Shown in pieces: positions 8,582 to 16,664 of a DNA stretch of 64,000 nt (the stretch's first letter is position 1; every line of letters starts with the position of its first letter). The position numbers were made by a program, and so were the translations under genes. The notes beneath the pieces were generated by a model. That model saw only the letters and a list, made by a program, of their open reading frames with translations. It ran no database searches and had not been told where the DNA came from. Source of the stretch: Leptospirales bacterium (lineage in GTDB: Bacteria; Spirochaetota; Leptospiria; Leptospirales; Leptonemataceae); the NCBI GenBank assembly GCA_019694655.1, contig JAIBBN010000010.1, forward strand, positions 51,166-115,165. The letters run 5' to 3'.

Positions 8582-10090
8582 ATGGCGCAGCGCAAGCGAA
8601 TCATTCTACTGGCGATCCTGATCGATATCCCAATCTTTGTAGCCATCGGCTTCTACTTGAGCCGCGGCGAAAAATCAACGGAGGCTGTTTATCCAGAACG
8701 TTTCACCGATACGGCCGCCTATTGCGTCGGCAAACAGACAACGCGACTGCGTTTCGCCGCATCTCAGATCCAGCAGCTGCAAACTGCCTTGAACTCATTG
8801 AATGAATGCACCACCATCGAACTGGGCGCTGGAACGTTTGTGCTGAACAATGCGCTCACCATCAATGGCGTCGACGGCGTAATGCTGAAGGGCGCTGGCA
8901 AGACCGCAACCACGCTGCGCTTCGTCGGCGCTGGCAATGTCAACGGCGTCGATGTGGAAGCGGCCAGTTCTTTTACAATCCGCGACCTGACGATACTCGA
9001 TAGCCCCAAGAACGGACTGGAGGTGCGGCTTTCTGAGAACCTTGTGATCGACAATGTCCGCGTCACCTGGTCCGCTACACAGGGTGCGGCGCGCAGCAAC
9101 AACGGCGCTTATGGCGTCTATCCGGTGAACGTGGTCAACGTCCTGCTGCAGAATACCGAAAGTTATTACGCCTCCGACGCCGGGCTTTATGTTGGTCAAT
9201 GCATCAATGCAATTGTCCGACGCAATCGCGCCGAACACAATGTAATGGGCCTGGAAATAGAAAATACCGTGAACGCCGATGTCTATGAAAATACAGTTCG
9301 CAATAACACCGGCGGAATGCTGTCCTATGACTTGAACAAGAATACCATCGTCTCTCGAAACATTCGCATGCATCATAATACGATCGAGAACAACAACAAC
9401 GACAATTTTGGCAGCGCCGGAATTGTAAAATCGGTTCCGGCTGGCGTCGGCCTGATCCTTACTGCTACGCGCGAGGTGGAAGTATATGCCAACAGTTTTG
9501 CAAACAACAACACCACGGACCTTGCCATTGTCAATGGACTGGTTTCCGAGACGCCGGACTTCAGTCAGTGGCCGATGAACAACTGGCGCGCACACGACAT
9601 CTATATCCATGACAACGTCTTCAAAGGCGGCTCGGGAACCTCGGTCGACAATGGCCGCACGGACGAGGCCAATCGCCCGCTTGGATTGCTAACGGCGCTC
9701 TTGCTGTCCGAACTCAATCGGCAGCGAGCAGAAGCCGGCAAGGCGGCGCTGCCCATGGCCAATGTCCTTTACGATGGCGTAGATGACGGCCGCACCATTC
9801 TGACGATGACCACTTATTTTGGGAACCATCCGGGCAACGAAAACGGGATCTGTCTGCGCAACAATAGCGGACAGACTCCTTCGCTGATTGATATGAATTT
9901 TCCAGCTCTGCTGCAGAACTCTGAGTCGCCGACGGATGCAACCATCAGCAATGCAATCCGAAAAGGGGAGGTGATCTACTACGAGGGGACGGCGGCAGCG
10001 GCGGAACTCTATGGCGGCCAGGCGCCGGCCGGTTTTCAGTGCGAGGGCTTTGTTGCCAGCGGCGTTGCAGTAAATGCGCCGGGTCCCTGA
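8582..10090 (+). CDS. Exported parallel beta-helix repeat protein
   Basis: A 502-residue protein with an N-terminal hydrophobic anchor (residues 7-26). A long stretch of short asparagine-rich turns follows, such as VIDNVRVTW, VLLQNTESYYASDAGLYVG and DVYENTVRNNTGG, the pattern of a right-handed parallel beta-helix (about residues 90-350). It fits the TIGR03805 family, whose members regularly occur beside TIGR03806 diheme proteins. That is the arrangement here, one base apart from the next gene. Role unknown; location is the periplasm or outer surface. A run of six G lies about five bases before the ATG. Confidence 0.86.
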   Translation: MAQRKRIILLAILIDIPIFVAIGFYLSRGEKSTEAVYPERFTDTAAYCVGKQTTRLRFAASQIQQLQTALNSLNECTTIELGAGTFVLNNALTINGVDGVMLKGAGKTATTLRFVGAGNVNGVDVEAASSFTIRDLTILDSPKNGLEVRLSENLVIDNVRVTWSATQGAARSNNGAYGVYPVNVVNVLLQNTESYYASDAGLYVGQCINAIVRRNRAEHNVMGLEIENTVNADVYENTVRNNTGGMLSYDLNKNTIVSRNIRMHHNTIENNNNDNFGSAGIVKSVPAGVGLILTATREVEVYANSFANNNTTDLAIVNGLVSETPDFSQWPMNNWRAHDIYIHDNVFKGGSGTSVDNGRTDEANRPLGLLTALLLSELNRQRAEAGKAALPMANVLYDGVDDGRTILTMTTYFGNHPGNENGICLRNNSGQTPSLIDMNFPALLQNSESPTDATISNAIRKGEVIYYEGTAAAAELYGGQAPAGFQCEGFVASGVAVNAPGP

Positions 10091-10091
10091 A

Positions 10092-11189
10092 ATGGACCGC
10101 CGTCCCGCGCTTGCGGCGTTGCTTGCGCTATCGCTGTTTTTGTTGCCCGGCCTGAGCTGCACGCCAGCCGCCCGGCCCAATCCGGACCCGCAGCCCACCC
10201 CCCTGCACCAACGCTTGTCGGAGTACGGGCTGTTTCAAAAGGCGGAACGCGGCGTTCTGCAGCCGGTTTCCACGGCCGTCGCTTACGATTTGAACACGCC
10301 GCTTTTTTCCGACTACGCGCTCAAATATCGGACGCTGCATATCCCGGCCGGCGCTCAAATGCAGTACGCGGATGATACTATTTTTGCGATGCCCGTTGGC
10401 ACGATCATCACAAAGACCTTTTCGTTTCCGGCTGATTTTCGTCGGCCACAGGAGCGCGTTCGGCGCATCGAAACACGGTTGCTCATTCGCCAGCCAACGG
10501 GCTGGGTTGCCGTTCCCTATGTCTGGAACGCCGATCAAAGCGATGCTACACAGGCTGCCGGCGGCCTGACAACGCCGATCGATTTTATCGACGCCGACGG
10601 AAACAAAGTACATTTCAACTATTCGGTCCCCAGCCGCAATCAGTGCGGTTCCTGCCATCAAATATACGAAGGACGCCGCCAGATCATTGTACCGATCGGC
10701 GTGCGCGCCCGCAATATCAATCGCGACTTTGCCTATGCGGAGGGCGTCGAAAACACGCTGCAGCGGCTCAAACGTTTGCAGCTGCTGGTCGGCTTGCCCT
10801 GGTTTGGGATTCCGGCAGCAAGCAACTACGCCGACGAGTCACAGCCCGTTGCTGAGCGCGCACGCGATTACCTGGACGCCAATTGCGCTCACTGCCATCG
10901 CGACAACGCCGCTGCAGGCCTGAATTCAAAGTTGATTCTTAGCCACAGTGAAAATGACGCCTCGCGGCTGGGGCTTTGCAAAACGCCTGGCTCGGCCGGC
11001 AAGGGCGGCGGCGGATTGACCTACGACATCGTACCCGGACATCCGGAGCTGTCAATTCTGCACTACCGCATGGCGACAGACCAACCCGGGGCAATGATGC
11101 CACAACTGGGTCGCGCCCTGGTACACCGCGAGGCGGTTGCGCTGATTGCACGCTGGATTCAAGCGATGCCCGAACGCAACTGTCCGTAG
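10092..11189 (+). CDS. Exported diheme c-type cytochrome (TIGR03806/SO2930 type), lipoprotein
   Basis: A 365-residue protein from the ATG at 10092, one base after the beta-helix stop. The signal peptide ends in LPGLSC, so Cys23 is probably lipidated. Two CxxCH haem-binding motifs are visible: CGSCH (185-189) and CAHCH (265-269). Between and after them lie LPWFGIPAA and PGHPELSILHYRM segments like those of the SO2930 family. The protein should carry two covalent haems outside the inner membrane. Its redox partner is unknown; the tight link to the beta-helix gene implies a shared task. Confidence 0.88.
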   Translation: MDRRPALAALLALSLFLLPGLSCTPAARPNPDPQPTPLHQRLSEYGLFQKAERGVLQPVSTAVAYDLNTPLFSDYALKYRTLHIPAGAQMQYADDTIFAMPVGTIITKTFSFPADFRRPQERVRRIETRLLIRQPTGWVAVPYVWNADQSDATQAAGGLTTPIDFIDADGNKVHFNYSVPSRNQCGSCHQIYEGRRQIIVPIGVRARNINRDFAYAEGVENTLQRLKRLQLLVGLPWFGIPAASNYADESQPVAERARDYLDANCAHCHRDNAAAGLNSKLILSHSENDASRLGLCKTPGSAGKGGGGLTYDIVPGHPELSILHYRMATDQPGAMMPQLGRALVHREAVALIARWIQAMPERNCP

Positions 11190-11278
11190 ACGCCGGTTCC
11201 TGCCATTCCGCCGTAAAAAAACTGTAAAGTGTACGACTTGCGCAAATCGGCGCCGTCCAATAGGATCTGGCTGTTCCC

Positions 11279-12097
11279 ATGGACGCCTCCGCTGCCAGAC
11301 TTGTGTCCTGCCTGATGTGCCACGCGCCGATCGTGGCCCCGGAAATTGCCGGCGATCGCGCCGGCCAGGTGGCGGCGACGACCAGCGCCATGCGGCAGGC
11401 GGCGCGGGCAATGATAGCAGCTTCGCCGCAGCTCTGCATCATCGTTTCACCACACACGCCGCGCCTGCCGGATGCCTTTGCCCTGCTTGGCGAAACGGCC
11501 TGCGCCGGAGATTTTGCAGCCTTTGGTTTTCCGCAGCTACGAGTAAAGACGGCCGGAGCGCCTGAAGCAGCAATGCGTCTGACGCGGCTTGCCGCGCGAG
11601 ATTCGCTGCCGGTGCGCAATCTGGGCAGCAGCAAGATGGATCATGGCGCCCTGGTGCCCCTGCATTTTCTCTGTGAAGCAGGCTGGAGCGGTCCGACATT
11701 GATCCTGGGCTTGCGAATGCATGCCGTTGCCGAAGAACTGCTGGAATTGGGCCGAACCCTGCGTCGCTTGCAAGAGGAATTGAATCAGCCGCTTTGCCTC
11801 ATCGCCTCCGGCGATATGAGCCATCGCTTGAAGCCTGGCGCGCCGGCCGGTTTCGATCCGCAAGCGGAACAATTTGATCTTGCTGTTTGCCGGGCTCTGG
11901 AACGCGGAGATCTATCCGGCGCGGTCCATGTCGATGCGCAACTTCGACAACTGGCCGGCGAAGATGTTATAGATTCACTTACTGTTGCGCTGGGCGCCTG
12001 CGACGCCATGCAGGAGGGACGCGTACTGTCCTACGAGGGTCCCTTTGGAGTCGGCTACTTGATTGCCATTTTGAAGACGGCGGCAGCTGGCAAATGA
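11279..12097 (+). CDS. LigB/DODA-type extradiol-dioxygenase-fold protein of the AmmeMemoRadiSam system
   Basis: A 272-residue protein of the class III extradiol dioxygenase B-subunit superfamily, also the MEMO1 fold. Seen: CHAPIVAPEIAGDRAG near the N-terminus (usually PHPPLIIPEIG..), IIVSPHTPRLPD with the second conserved His, SSKMDHGALVPLHFL, and LIASGDMSHRL. In many bacteria this domain is fused to AMMECR1 in one protein; here it is a separate gene whose stop overlaps the AMMECR1 start (ATGA). The reaction is unknown; no ring-cleavage context is present. Confidence 0.85.
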   Translation: MDASAARLVSCLMCHAPIVAPEIAGDRAGQVAATTSAMRQAARAMIAASPQLCIIVSPHTPRLPDAFALLGETACAGDFAAFGFPQLRVKTAGAPEAAMRLTRLAARDSLPVRNLGSSKMDHGALVPLHFLCEAGWSGPTLILGLRMHAVAEELLELGRTLRRLQEELNQPLCLIASGDMSHRLKPGAPAGFDPQAEQFDLAVCRALERGDLSGAVHVDAQLRQLAGEDVIDSLTVALGACDAMQEGRVLSYEGPFGVGYLIAILKTAAAGK

Positions 12098-12633
12098 GCG
12101 CAGTGCAGCTGTCACCGGCGCAAAAGTCCAGGTTGCTTGCTCTTGCGCGGCAGGCAATTGAGGGAGCGCTGCAGAAAGAAACGAGCGCTGTGCATAAGCG
12201 CAGCGGCATTGAAGCTTCAGACATCTATGGTATTTTCGTCACGCTGCGCAAGAGCGGCCAGCTGCGCGGCTGCATTGGCGAACTGGGCGGAATCAAGGGA
12301 GACCTGGGCGCCGCCGCCGAGCGCACTGCAATCAAAGCCGCGTTCTCGGACCCTCGCTTTCCAGCCCTGCAAAGCGAGGAGCTGCCATCTCTGGAGCTGG
12401 AGATTTCGTTGCTGGAGCAACCACAGGCCTGTCGTTTCGGCGATCTTGATCCCTTGCGTTTTGGCGTTATCGTGGAACAGGCTTCGCGTCGCGGCGTGCT
12501 GCTGCCCGAAATTGAAGGTCTGAATGACCCGGCCGAACAACTGCGCATCGTTCTGAATAAGGCCGGCATTGCGCCAGACAGCGAGTATCGCCTGTTTCGA
12601 TTTGCCGCACATAAATGCGAGGCCGCGCAATGA
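12094..12633 (+). CDS. AMMECR1-domain protein (AmmeMemoRadiSam system protein A)
   Basis: A 179-residue AMMECR1-domain protein. The invariant LRGCIGEL segment (residues 53-60) and the FSDPRFPALQSEELPSLELEIS region are plain, followed by GVIVEQASRRGVLLPE. The family is found from bacteria to humans and its activity is not established; a nucleotide- or peptide-modifying role with the radical-SAM partner is a guess from gene clustering. Start and stop both overlap neighbours by 4 bases, so the three genes are one translationally coupled unit. Confidence 0.92.
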   Translation: MSAVQLSPAQKSRLLALARQAIEGALQKETSAVHKRSGIEASDIYGIFVTLRKSGQLRGCIGELGGIKGDLGAAAERTAIKAAFSDPRFPALQSEELPSLELEISLLEQPQACRFGDLDPLRFGVIVEQASRRGVLLPEIEGLNDPAEQLRIVLNKAGIAPDSEYRLFRFAAHKCEAAQ

Positions 12634-13718
12634 GCGCCGGGCGACAGACCGAAGGGCGGCGACCGGCGCGCTGGTGGTCGAAACAGGCTGACGGCCGTCT
12701 GCTTTGCGAACTCTGTCCGCGGGCCTGCACGCTGCGGCCCGGACAGCAGGGCTTCTGCGTCGTACGTGAAGCAGGCCCGGATGGCATGACGCTCAATAGC
12801 TACGGCCGCTCCAGCGGCTTCTGCCTGGATCCCATTGAGAAGAAGCCCCTCAACCATTTCCTGCCCGGCACTTCAGTACTTTCCTTTGGCACGGTGGGCT
12901 GCAATCTGGGCTGCCAGTTCTGTCAGAACTGGGATATCAGCAAGGTGCGCGAACAAGAAAGGCTGCTCGATCACGCCGCTCCTGAGCAGATCGCTCGCTA
13001 CGCCGCCTACCATGGCGCCCGCAGCGTCGCCTGCACCTACAACGATCCAGTAATCTTTGCCGAGTACGCCATGGATGTGGCGGAAGCCTGTCGGCAGCGG
13101 GGCCTGGCCTCGGTTGCGGTCAGCGCTGGCTACATCAGTCCAACGGCTCGCGCCGAATTTTTTGACAGCTTTGATGCGGCCAATATTGATCTCAAAGGTT
13201 TCTCAGAAACGTTCTATCGACAGTACTCGCTTGCTGCGCTGCATCCAGTGCTGGATACCCTTGGCCATATTGCCCATGGCGGCAAGACCTGGCTGGAAAT
13301 TACCACGTTGCTGATTCCCGGCCTCAATGACAGTGACAGCGAACTGCAACAGATGACGGCCTGGATCGAACGCAATCTGGGGCGAGAAATCCCGCTGCAT
13401 TTCACTGCATTTCATCCAGACTTCAAAATGAGGGATTTTCCGCCGACGCCGCTGGCGACCTTGCGTCGAGCGCGCCGCATTGCAATCGATCAAGGCTTAC
13501 GCTTTGTATACACAGGCAATGTTTCTGATTTCGAAGGCGATGCGACCTGCTGCCCGCAATGTGCTTCCACGGTCATTCAGCGAGACCGCTACCGAATTCT
13601 TTCTTACAGGATTCTCGACGGAGCTTGCAACAGCTGTGGGTGCAAGATCCCCGGACGATTCGAAAACAAAGCCGGCGACTGGGGCGCTCGCCGCCTGCCT
13701 GTACTCATTGGAAGCTGA
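12630..13718 (+). CDS. amrS: AmrS-type radical SAM protein
   Basis: A 362-residue radical SAM enzyme of the AmmeMemoRadiSam system, related to pyruvate-formate-lyase activases. The 4Fe-4S motif is GCNLGCQFCQNWD, with Cys91, Cys95 and Cys98. Additional cysteines sit at the N-terminus (CELCPRAC.., residues 26-33) and in a C-terminal zinc-ribbon-like part (CCPQC.. and CNSCGC). SAM-binding and barrel segments such as NIDLKGFSETFYRQY and LIPGLNDSDSEL match the family. Substrate unknown. Last gene of the operon; a weak terminator-like sequence follows at 13727. Confidence 0.92.
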   Translation: MSAGRQTEGRRPARWWSKQADGRLLCELCPRACTLRPGQQGFCVVREAGPDGMTLNSYGRSSGFCLDPIEKKPLNHFLPGTSVLSFGTVGCNLGCQFCQNWDISKVREQERLLDHAAPEQIARYAAYHGARSVACTYNDPVIFAEYAMDVAEACRQRGLASVAVSAGYISPTARAEFFDSFDAANIDLKGFSETFYRQYSLAALHPVLDTLGHIAHGGKTWLEITTLLIPGLNDSDSELQQMTAWIERNLGREIPLHFTAFHPDFKMRDFPPTPLATLRRARRIAIDQGLRFVYTGNVSDFEGDATCCPQCASTVIQRDRYRILSYRILDGACNSCGCKIPGRFENKAGDWGARRLPVLIGS

Positions 13719-13726
13719 ACAGCCGC

Positions 13727-13754
13727 ATCACTTATTTGTAGTTTGTGATTTTTT
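13727..13754 (+). terminator. Weak terminator-like hairpin after amrS
   Basis: ATCAC (13727-13731) can pair with GTGAT (13745-13749), and six T follow from 13749. The stem is only five pairs and the loop 13 bases, so it is a poor intrinsic terminator. It lies at the right place, just after the amrS stop and before the next gene. Confidence 0.3.
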
Positions 13755-13790
13755 ACTACCCGGCCAATGCCCCCGCCTTGACATGACGCT

Positions 13791-15095
13791 GTGTCGCGCA
13801 TCGTCGCCTTCCTGCCGCTATTCGTCCTGAGCGCCTGCCTGCCATCGCTATTTGGCGATCCCGACTGCAACGCCTCCGATCTGGAATGCAATCCTGCCGT
13901 GCTTCTGGCCTACGCGCCCATCCAGTACAGGCTGACTGCAGGCGGCGGCCACACCTGTGCATTGCAAAGCAGCGGCATTGTACGCTGCTGGGGTCAGGCC
14001 TTGAACGCCGCAAACGGCGCCCTGGCAGATATCGGCGCTGCAGCAGGAACGATGCCTCCGCCGCCGCTGCCGCTGGGCGGAGCGGTTCGCCAGATTGCCG
14101 CCGGCAACTTCCATACTTGCGTCATCATGGTCGATGGAACGGTACGCTGCTGGGGATTGAATGATCAAGGCCAGTTGGGCGTGGGCGCCATAGCCACCAT
14201 TGGGGACAATGCCGGTGAAATGCCGCCGGCCATCACGCCGCTTGGCGGCATCGCCATCCAGCTGAGCCTGGGCGCCTCGCATAGTTGCGCCTTGATGCTG
14301 GGCGGCGCCGTAAAGTGCTGGGGCGATGCTGCCCAGGGACAGCTTGGCCAGGGCTCGACGACTGATATTGGCGTGGCCCCCGGACAGATGCCGCCCCCCG
14401 ATGTTCCGCTGGGCGAGGCGGCCGTTGCCATTGGCGGCGGAGGAGGTCATACCTGTGCTCTGCTTGCAAGCGGGTCAGTAAAATGCTGGGGCCAGAATTC
14501 GGCAGGACAGCTTGGCCAGGGCAATATAACCAATCTGGGCGACAATCCCGGTGAAATGCCGCCTCCGTCCATAAACCTTGGCGGCGCTGTCGCCCAGCTG
14601 GCGGTCAGTCAGGGCAGCAACTGTGCAATTCTGCAAACCGGCGCTGTCAAATGCTGGGGCGATGGCGTAAATGGCGCCCTTGGCTATGGCAACATCAATA
14701 GCATTGGCGATAATCCCGGCGAGATGCCGCCGGCCGATGTAAATCTTGGCGGCGCAGCCTCCTTCCTTGGAAGTTCCGGCGTCAGCGCTTTTATGTGTGC
14801 AGCGATGCGCAGCGGCAACCTGACGTGCTGGGGCTTCAATTCCAACGGACAACTGGGACGCGGCGATGCTGTCAACCACGGCGGGGCGCCAGGCGATGTG
14901 CCGCCGGCCGCCACACCCGTCAGCGGCGCGGTCTACCAGATCGCGACTGGCGGCTTTTTTACTTGTGTGATGCTTATCGATTCCAGCGTTCAGTGCTGGG
15001 GCGCCGCAGGCGTCGGCCAGCTTGGCTATGAAAATATAACACAGCTGGGAGATAACCTCGGCGAACTGCCGACGGCGTTTGTGCGCTATCGCTGA
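13791..15095 (+). CDS. RCC1-repeat lipoprotein
   Basis: A 434-residue exported protein. The signal peptide ends in VLSAC (Cys16), giving a probable lipoprotein. The rest is seven RCC1-type propeller repeats of about 55-57 residues, each with a core like GGHTCAL..G.VKCWG.N..GQLGQGN and most with a following GDNPGEMPP-like loop. The paired cysteines in every blade (TCAL and KCWG) suggest a disulfide per blade, as suits an exported propeller. GTG start at 13791. Probably a surface or periplasmic interaction protein; partner unknown. Its stop overlaps the convergent TetR gene by 10 bases. Confidence 0.88.
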   Translation: MSRIVAFLPLFVLSACLPSLFGDPDCNASDLECNPAVLLAYAPIQYRLTAGGGHTCALQSSGIVRCWGQALNAANGALADIGAAAGTMPPPPLPLGGAVRQIAAGNFHTCVIMVDGTVRCWGLNDQGQLGVGAIATIGDNAGEMPPAITPLGGIAIQLSLGASHSCALMLGGAVKCWGDAAQGQLGQGSTTDIGVAPGQMPPPDVPLGEAAVAIGGGGGHTCALLASGSVKCWGQNSAGQLGQGNITNLGDNPGEMPPPSINLGGAVAQLAVSQGSNCAILQTGAVKCWGDGVNGALGYGNINSIGDNPGEMPPADVNLGGAASFLGSSGVSAFMCAAMRSGNLTCWGFNSNGQLGRGDAVNHGGAPGDVPPAATPVSGAVYQIATGGFFTCVMLIDSSVQCWGAAGVGQLGYENITQLGDNLGELPTAFVRYR

Positions 15096-15697
15096 TTACG
15101 AACTCGTCCTCCGGTTGATTGCGAAGGGCGCAATGCCGGCGCCAACGGCGTCAGCAATTCCAGCGCGGCGCGTAATTCGGGCAATGGTCGCCCGGCGTTC
15201 AATTCGGCCAGCGCAGTCTCAGCACACATCGCTACAAAGAGACGAGCGCAGGCCTCGCCGCCAGCGGCGTCCAGATTCAGCGAATTTATGGCCGAAAAGT
15301 CCGTCGCCGCCAGCTGCGTAAAACTGGCGTTGCGTCGTTCCACCTCGGCGCGCAACTCCGGAGAGCTGCGCGCTTCAAAGAGCAGCGCCTTGACGGCTCG
15401 ACCTTCGAGGCAGGCATCCAGATACACTGTGGCGCCGCGCAACAATCGTTCGCGTCCCGGCAGCAGCGCGGAAATTTCCTGGAGAATTCTCGATTTCAGC
15501 TGCTCGTGAAAGTCGCGATGGATTCCAAGCAGGTAGCTGGTGCGGTCCGAGAAATGCACATAGAATGTGCCCTTGGCAACGCCGGCGCGACGGGCAATTT
15601 CATCGACGCTCAATTTTGCCAGCCCGCCTTTCTCCAGCAGACGCAGCCCCGCCTGGATCAGTGCGCTGCGCGTTGCCGGACCGCTGGTTCGACTCAT
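15086..15697 (-). CDS. TetR-family transcriptional regulator
   Basis: A 203-residue regulator. The N-terminal helix-turn-helix is clear: LSVDEIARRAGVAKGTFYVHFSDR (about residues 29-52). The ligand-binding C-terminal domain is unassigned. Its start overlaps the stop of the upstream hydrolase gene (15694-15697). The hydrolase promoter carries two matching 14-base inverted repeats (16603 and 16634), so it probably represses its own operon. Confidence 0.92.
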   Translation of the reverse strand: MSRTSGPATRSALIQAGLRLLEKGGLAKLSVDEIARRAGVAKGTFYVHFSDRTSYLLGIHRDFHEQLKSRILQEISALLPGRERLLRGATVYLDACLEGRAVKALLFEARSSPELRAEVERRNASFTQLAATDFSAINSLNLDAAGGEACARLFVAMCAETALAELNAGRPLPELRAALELLTPLAPALRPSQSTGGRVRNQR

Positions 15698-16599
15698 GGC
15701 AAAGAATCGAGAAAGGGACGAAGTCGGTCCAGGAAAAGTTGCGGCGCTTCTACAAAGACGACGTGACCGGTGGGCAATAATTCGAGGCGCGCGCCAGGGA
15801 TGGCAGCGGCCGCCGCCTCTGCGGCATCAATGCCAATGACTGGATCTCGTTCGCCCCACAAGAGCAGAGTCGGCGTATGCACGGCCGTCGCTCGTTGGCG
15901 TAGATCGTGTTCAGCCTCATTGAAGCTGCGCCAGATAGCAGCAAGCGCCGCAACACGCGACTCCGTCTCGGAATCGCGCAGACGCGACAGCATGGCAAGG
16001 CTCTGAGCATTGCGGCTTGTGGTGTAGTAGCCGGGAAATAGATTCCATGTAGCGCTGTTGAACCATTCCCGACCACGCAATCGCACGAAATTGCGAGCAA
16101 ACAAGCCGGTATCCGAGAAGCCGCCGCTGTTGACCAACGCCAGCGCGCGTACTCGCGGCGGATGATCCAGCGCCAGGCGCACAGCTGCATAGCCGCCCAC
16201 CGAATTGCCGATGAAGATCGCTGGCGGCAGATCGAGCGCTGCGACAAACTCGGCCAGCAGTCGTGCATAAAGCATGGCGCTGCTCTCTTCGGGCGCGGTC
16301 AGGGCCGGAGAATCGCCCCAGCCTGGCCAATCGAGCGCCAGCACGCGATGCTTGCGCGCCAGCTCGGGGATGATGGCATCATAGTCGTGTCGATCGTGGC
16401 CGGCGGCGTGCAGCAAGACGATGGGCGGACCCTCGCCGAAACTGGCGTAGGCCAGACGCGCTGTGGGCAGTTCAATAATCTGAAAAGCGCTCTCAATGGT
16501 AGCAGGCATAGCGTCCTCCGCCGCATCGGGCGTCGAGGAACAGCTCAGGCCTGCAGCCAGCAGCAGCGCCAGACCCGCCCGGCGAACTGAAATTTTCAT
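15694..16599 (-). CDS. Exported alpha/beta hydrolase
   Basis: A 301-residue alpha/beta hydrolase from the ATG at 16599. A codon at 16617 is in frame but lies inside an operator repeat, so the inner start is preferred. The signal sequence ends in AGLSC, so it is probably a lipoprotein. Seen: VLLHAAGHDRHDY (oxyanion region), DWPGWGDS, nucleophile elbow FIGNSVGGYAA, acid region LLLWGERDPVIG, and a late GHVVFVEAP with the catalytic His. The arrangement resembles C-C bond hydrolases or haloperoxidase-like esterases; substrate unknown. Co-transcribed with the TetR gene. Confidence 0.87.
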   Translation of the reverse strand: MKISVRRAGLALLLAAGLSCSSTPDAAEDAMPATIESAFQIIELPTARLAYASFGEGPPIVLLHAAGHDRHDYDAIIPELARKHRVLALDWPGWGDSPALTAPEESSAMLYARLLAEFVAALDLPPAIFIGNSVGGYAAVRLALDHPPRVRALALVNSGGFSDTGLFARNFVRLRGREWFNSATWNLFPGYYTTSRNAQSLAMLSRLRDSETESRVAALAAIWRSFNEAEHDLRQRATAVHTPTLLLWGERDPVIGIDAAEAAAAAIPGARLELLPTGHVVFVEAPQLFLDRLRPFLDSLP

Positions 16600-16602
16600 A
16601 AC

Positions 16603-16616
16603 TGACTGTTGGGTCA
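16603..16616. promoter_or_regulatory. TetR-type operator, proximal copy
   Basis: The 14-base inverted repeat TGACTGTTGGGTCA has TGAC/GTCA arms. A second copy differing only at the two central bases lies at 16634. It sits 4 bases before the hydrolase ATG at 16599, where a bound repressor would block transcription. Confidence 0.65.
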
Positions 16617-16633
16617 TTTACGAAATACTTAAA

Positions 16634-16647
16634 TGACTGTGCGGTCA
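16634..16647. promoter_or_regulatory. TetR-type operator, distal copy
   Basis: TGACTGTGCGGTCA matches the proximal copy at 12 of 14 positions. The two copies are 31 bases apart, about three helical turns, so two dimers would lie on the same DNA face. The region between and beside them must hold the promoter of the hydrolase-TetR operon. Confidence 0.65.
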
Positions 16648-16664
16648 GTTTGGCAACAAAAAAA

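Noticed and set aside
11213..11228. GTAAA and GTAAA separated by six bases upstream of the LigB gene, resembling a CpxR box
   Set aside because: The known box needs a five-base spacer; in a run of seven A this is likely chance.
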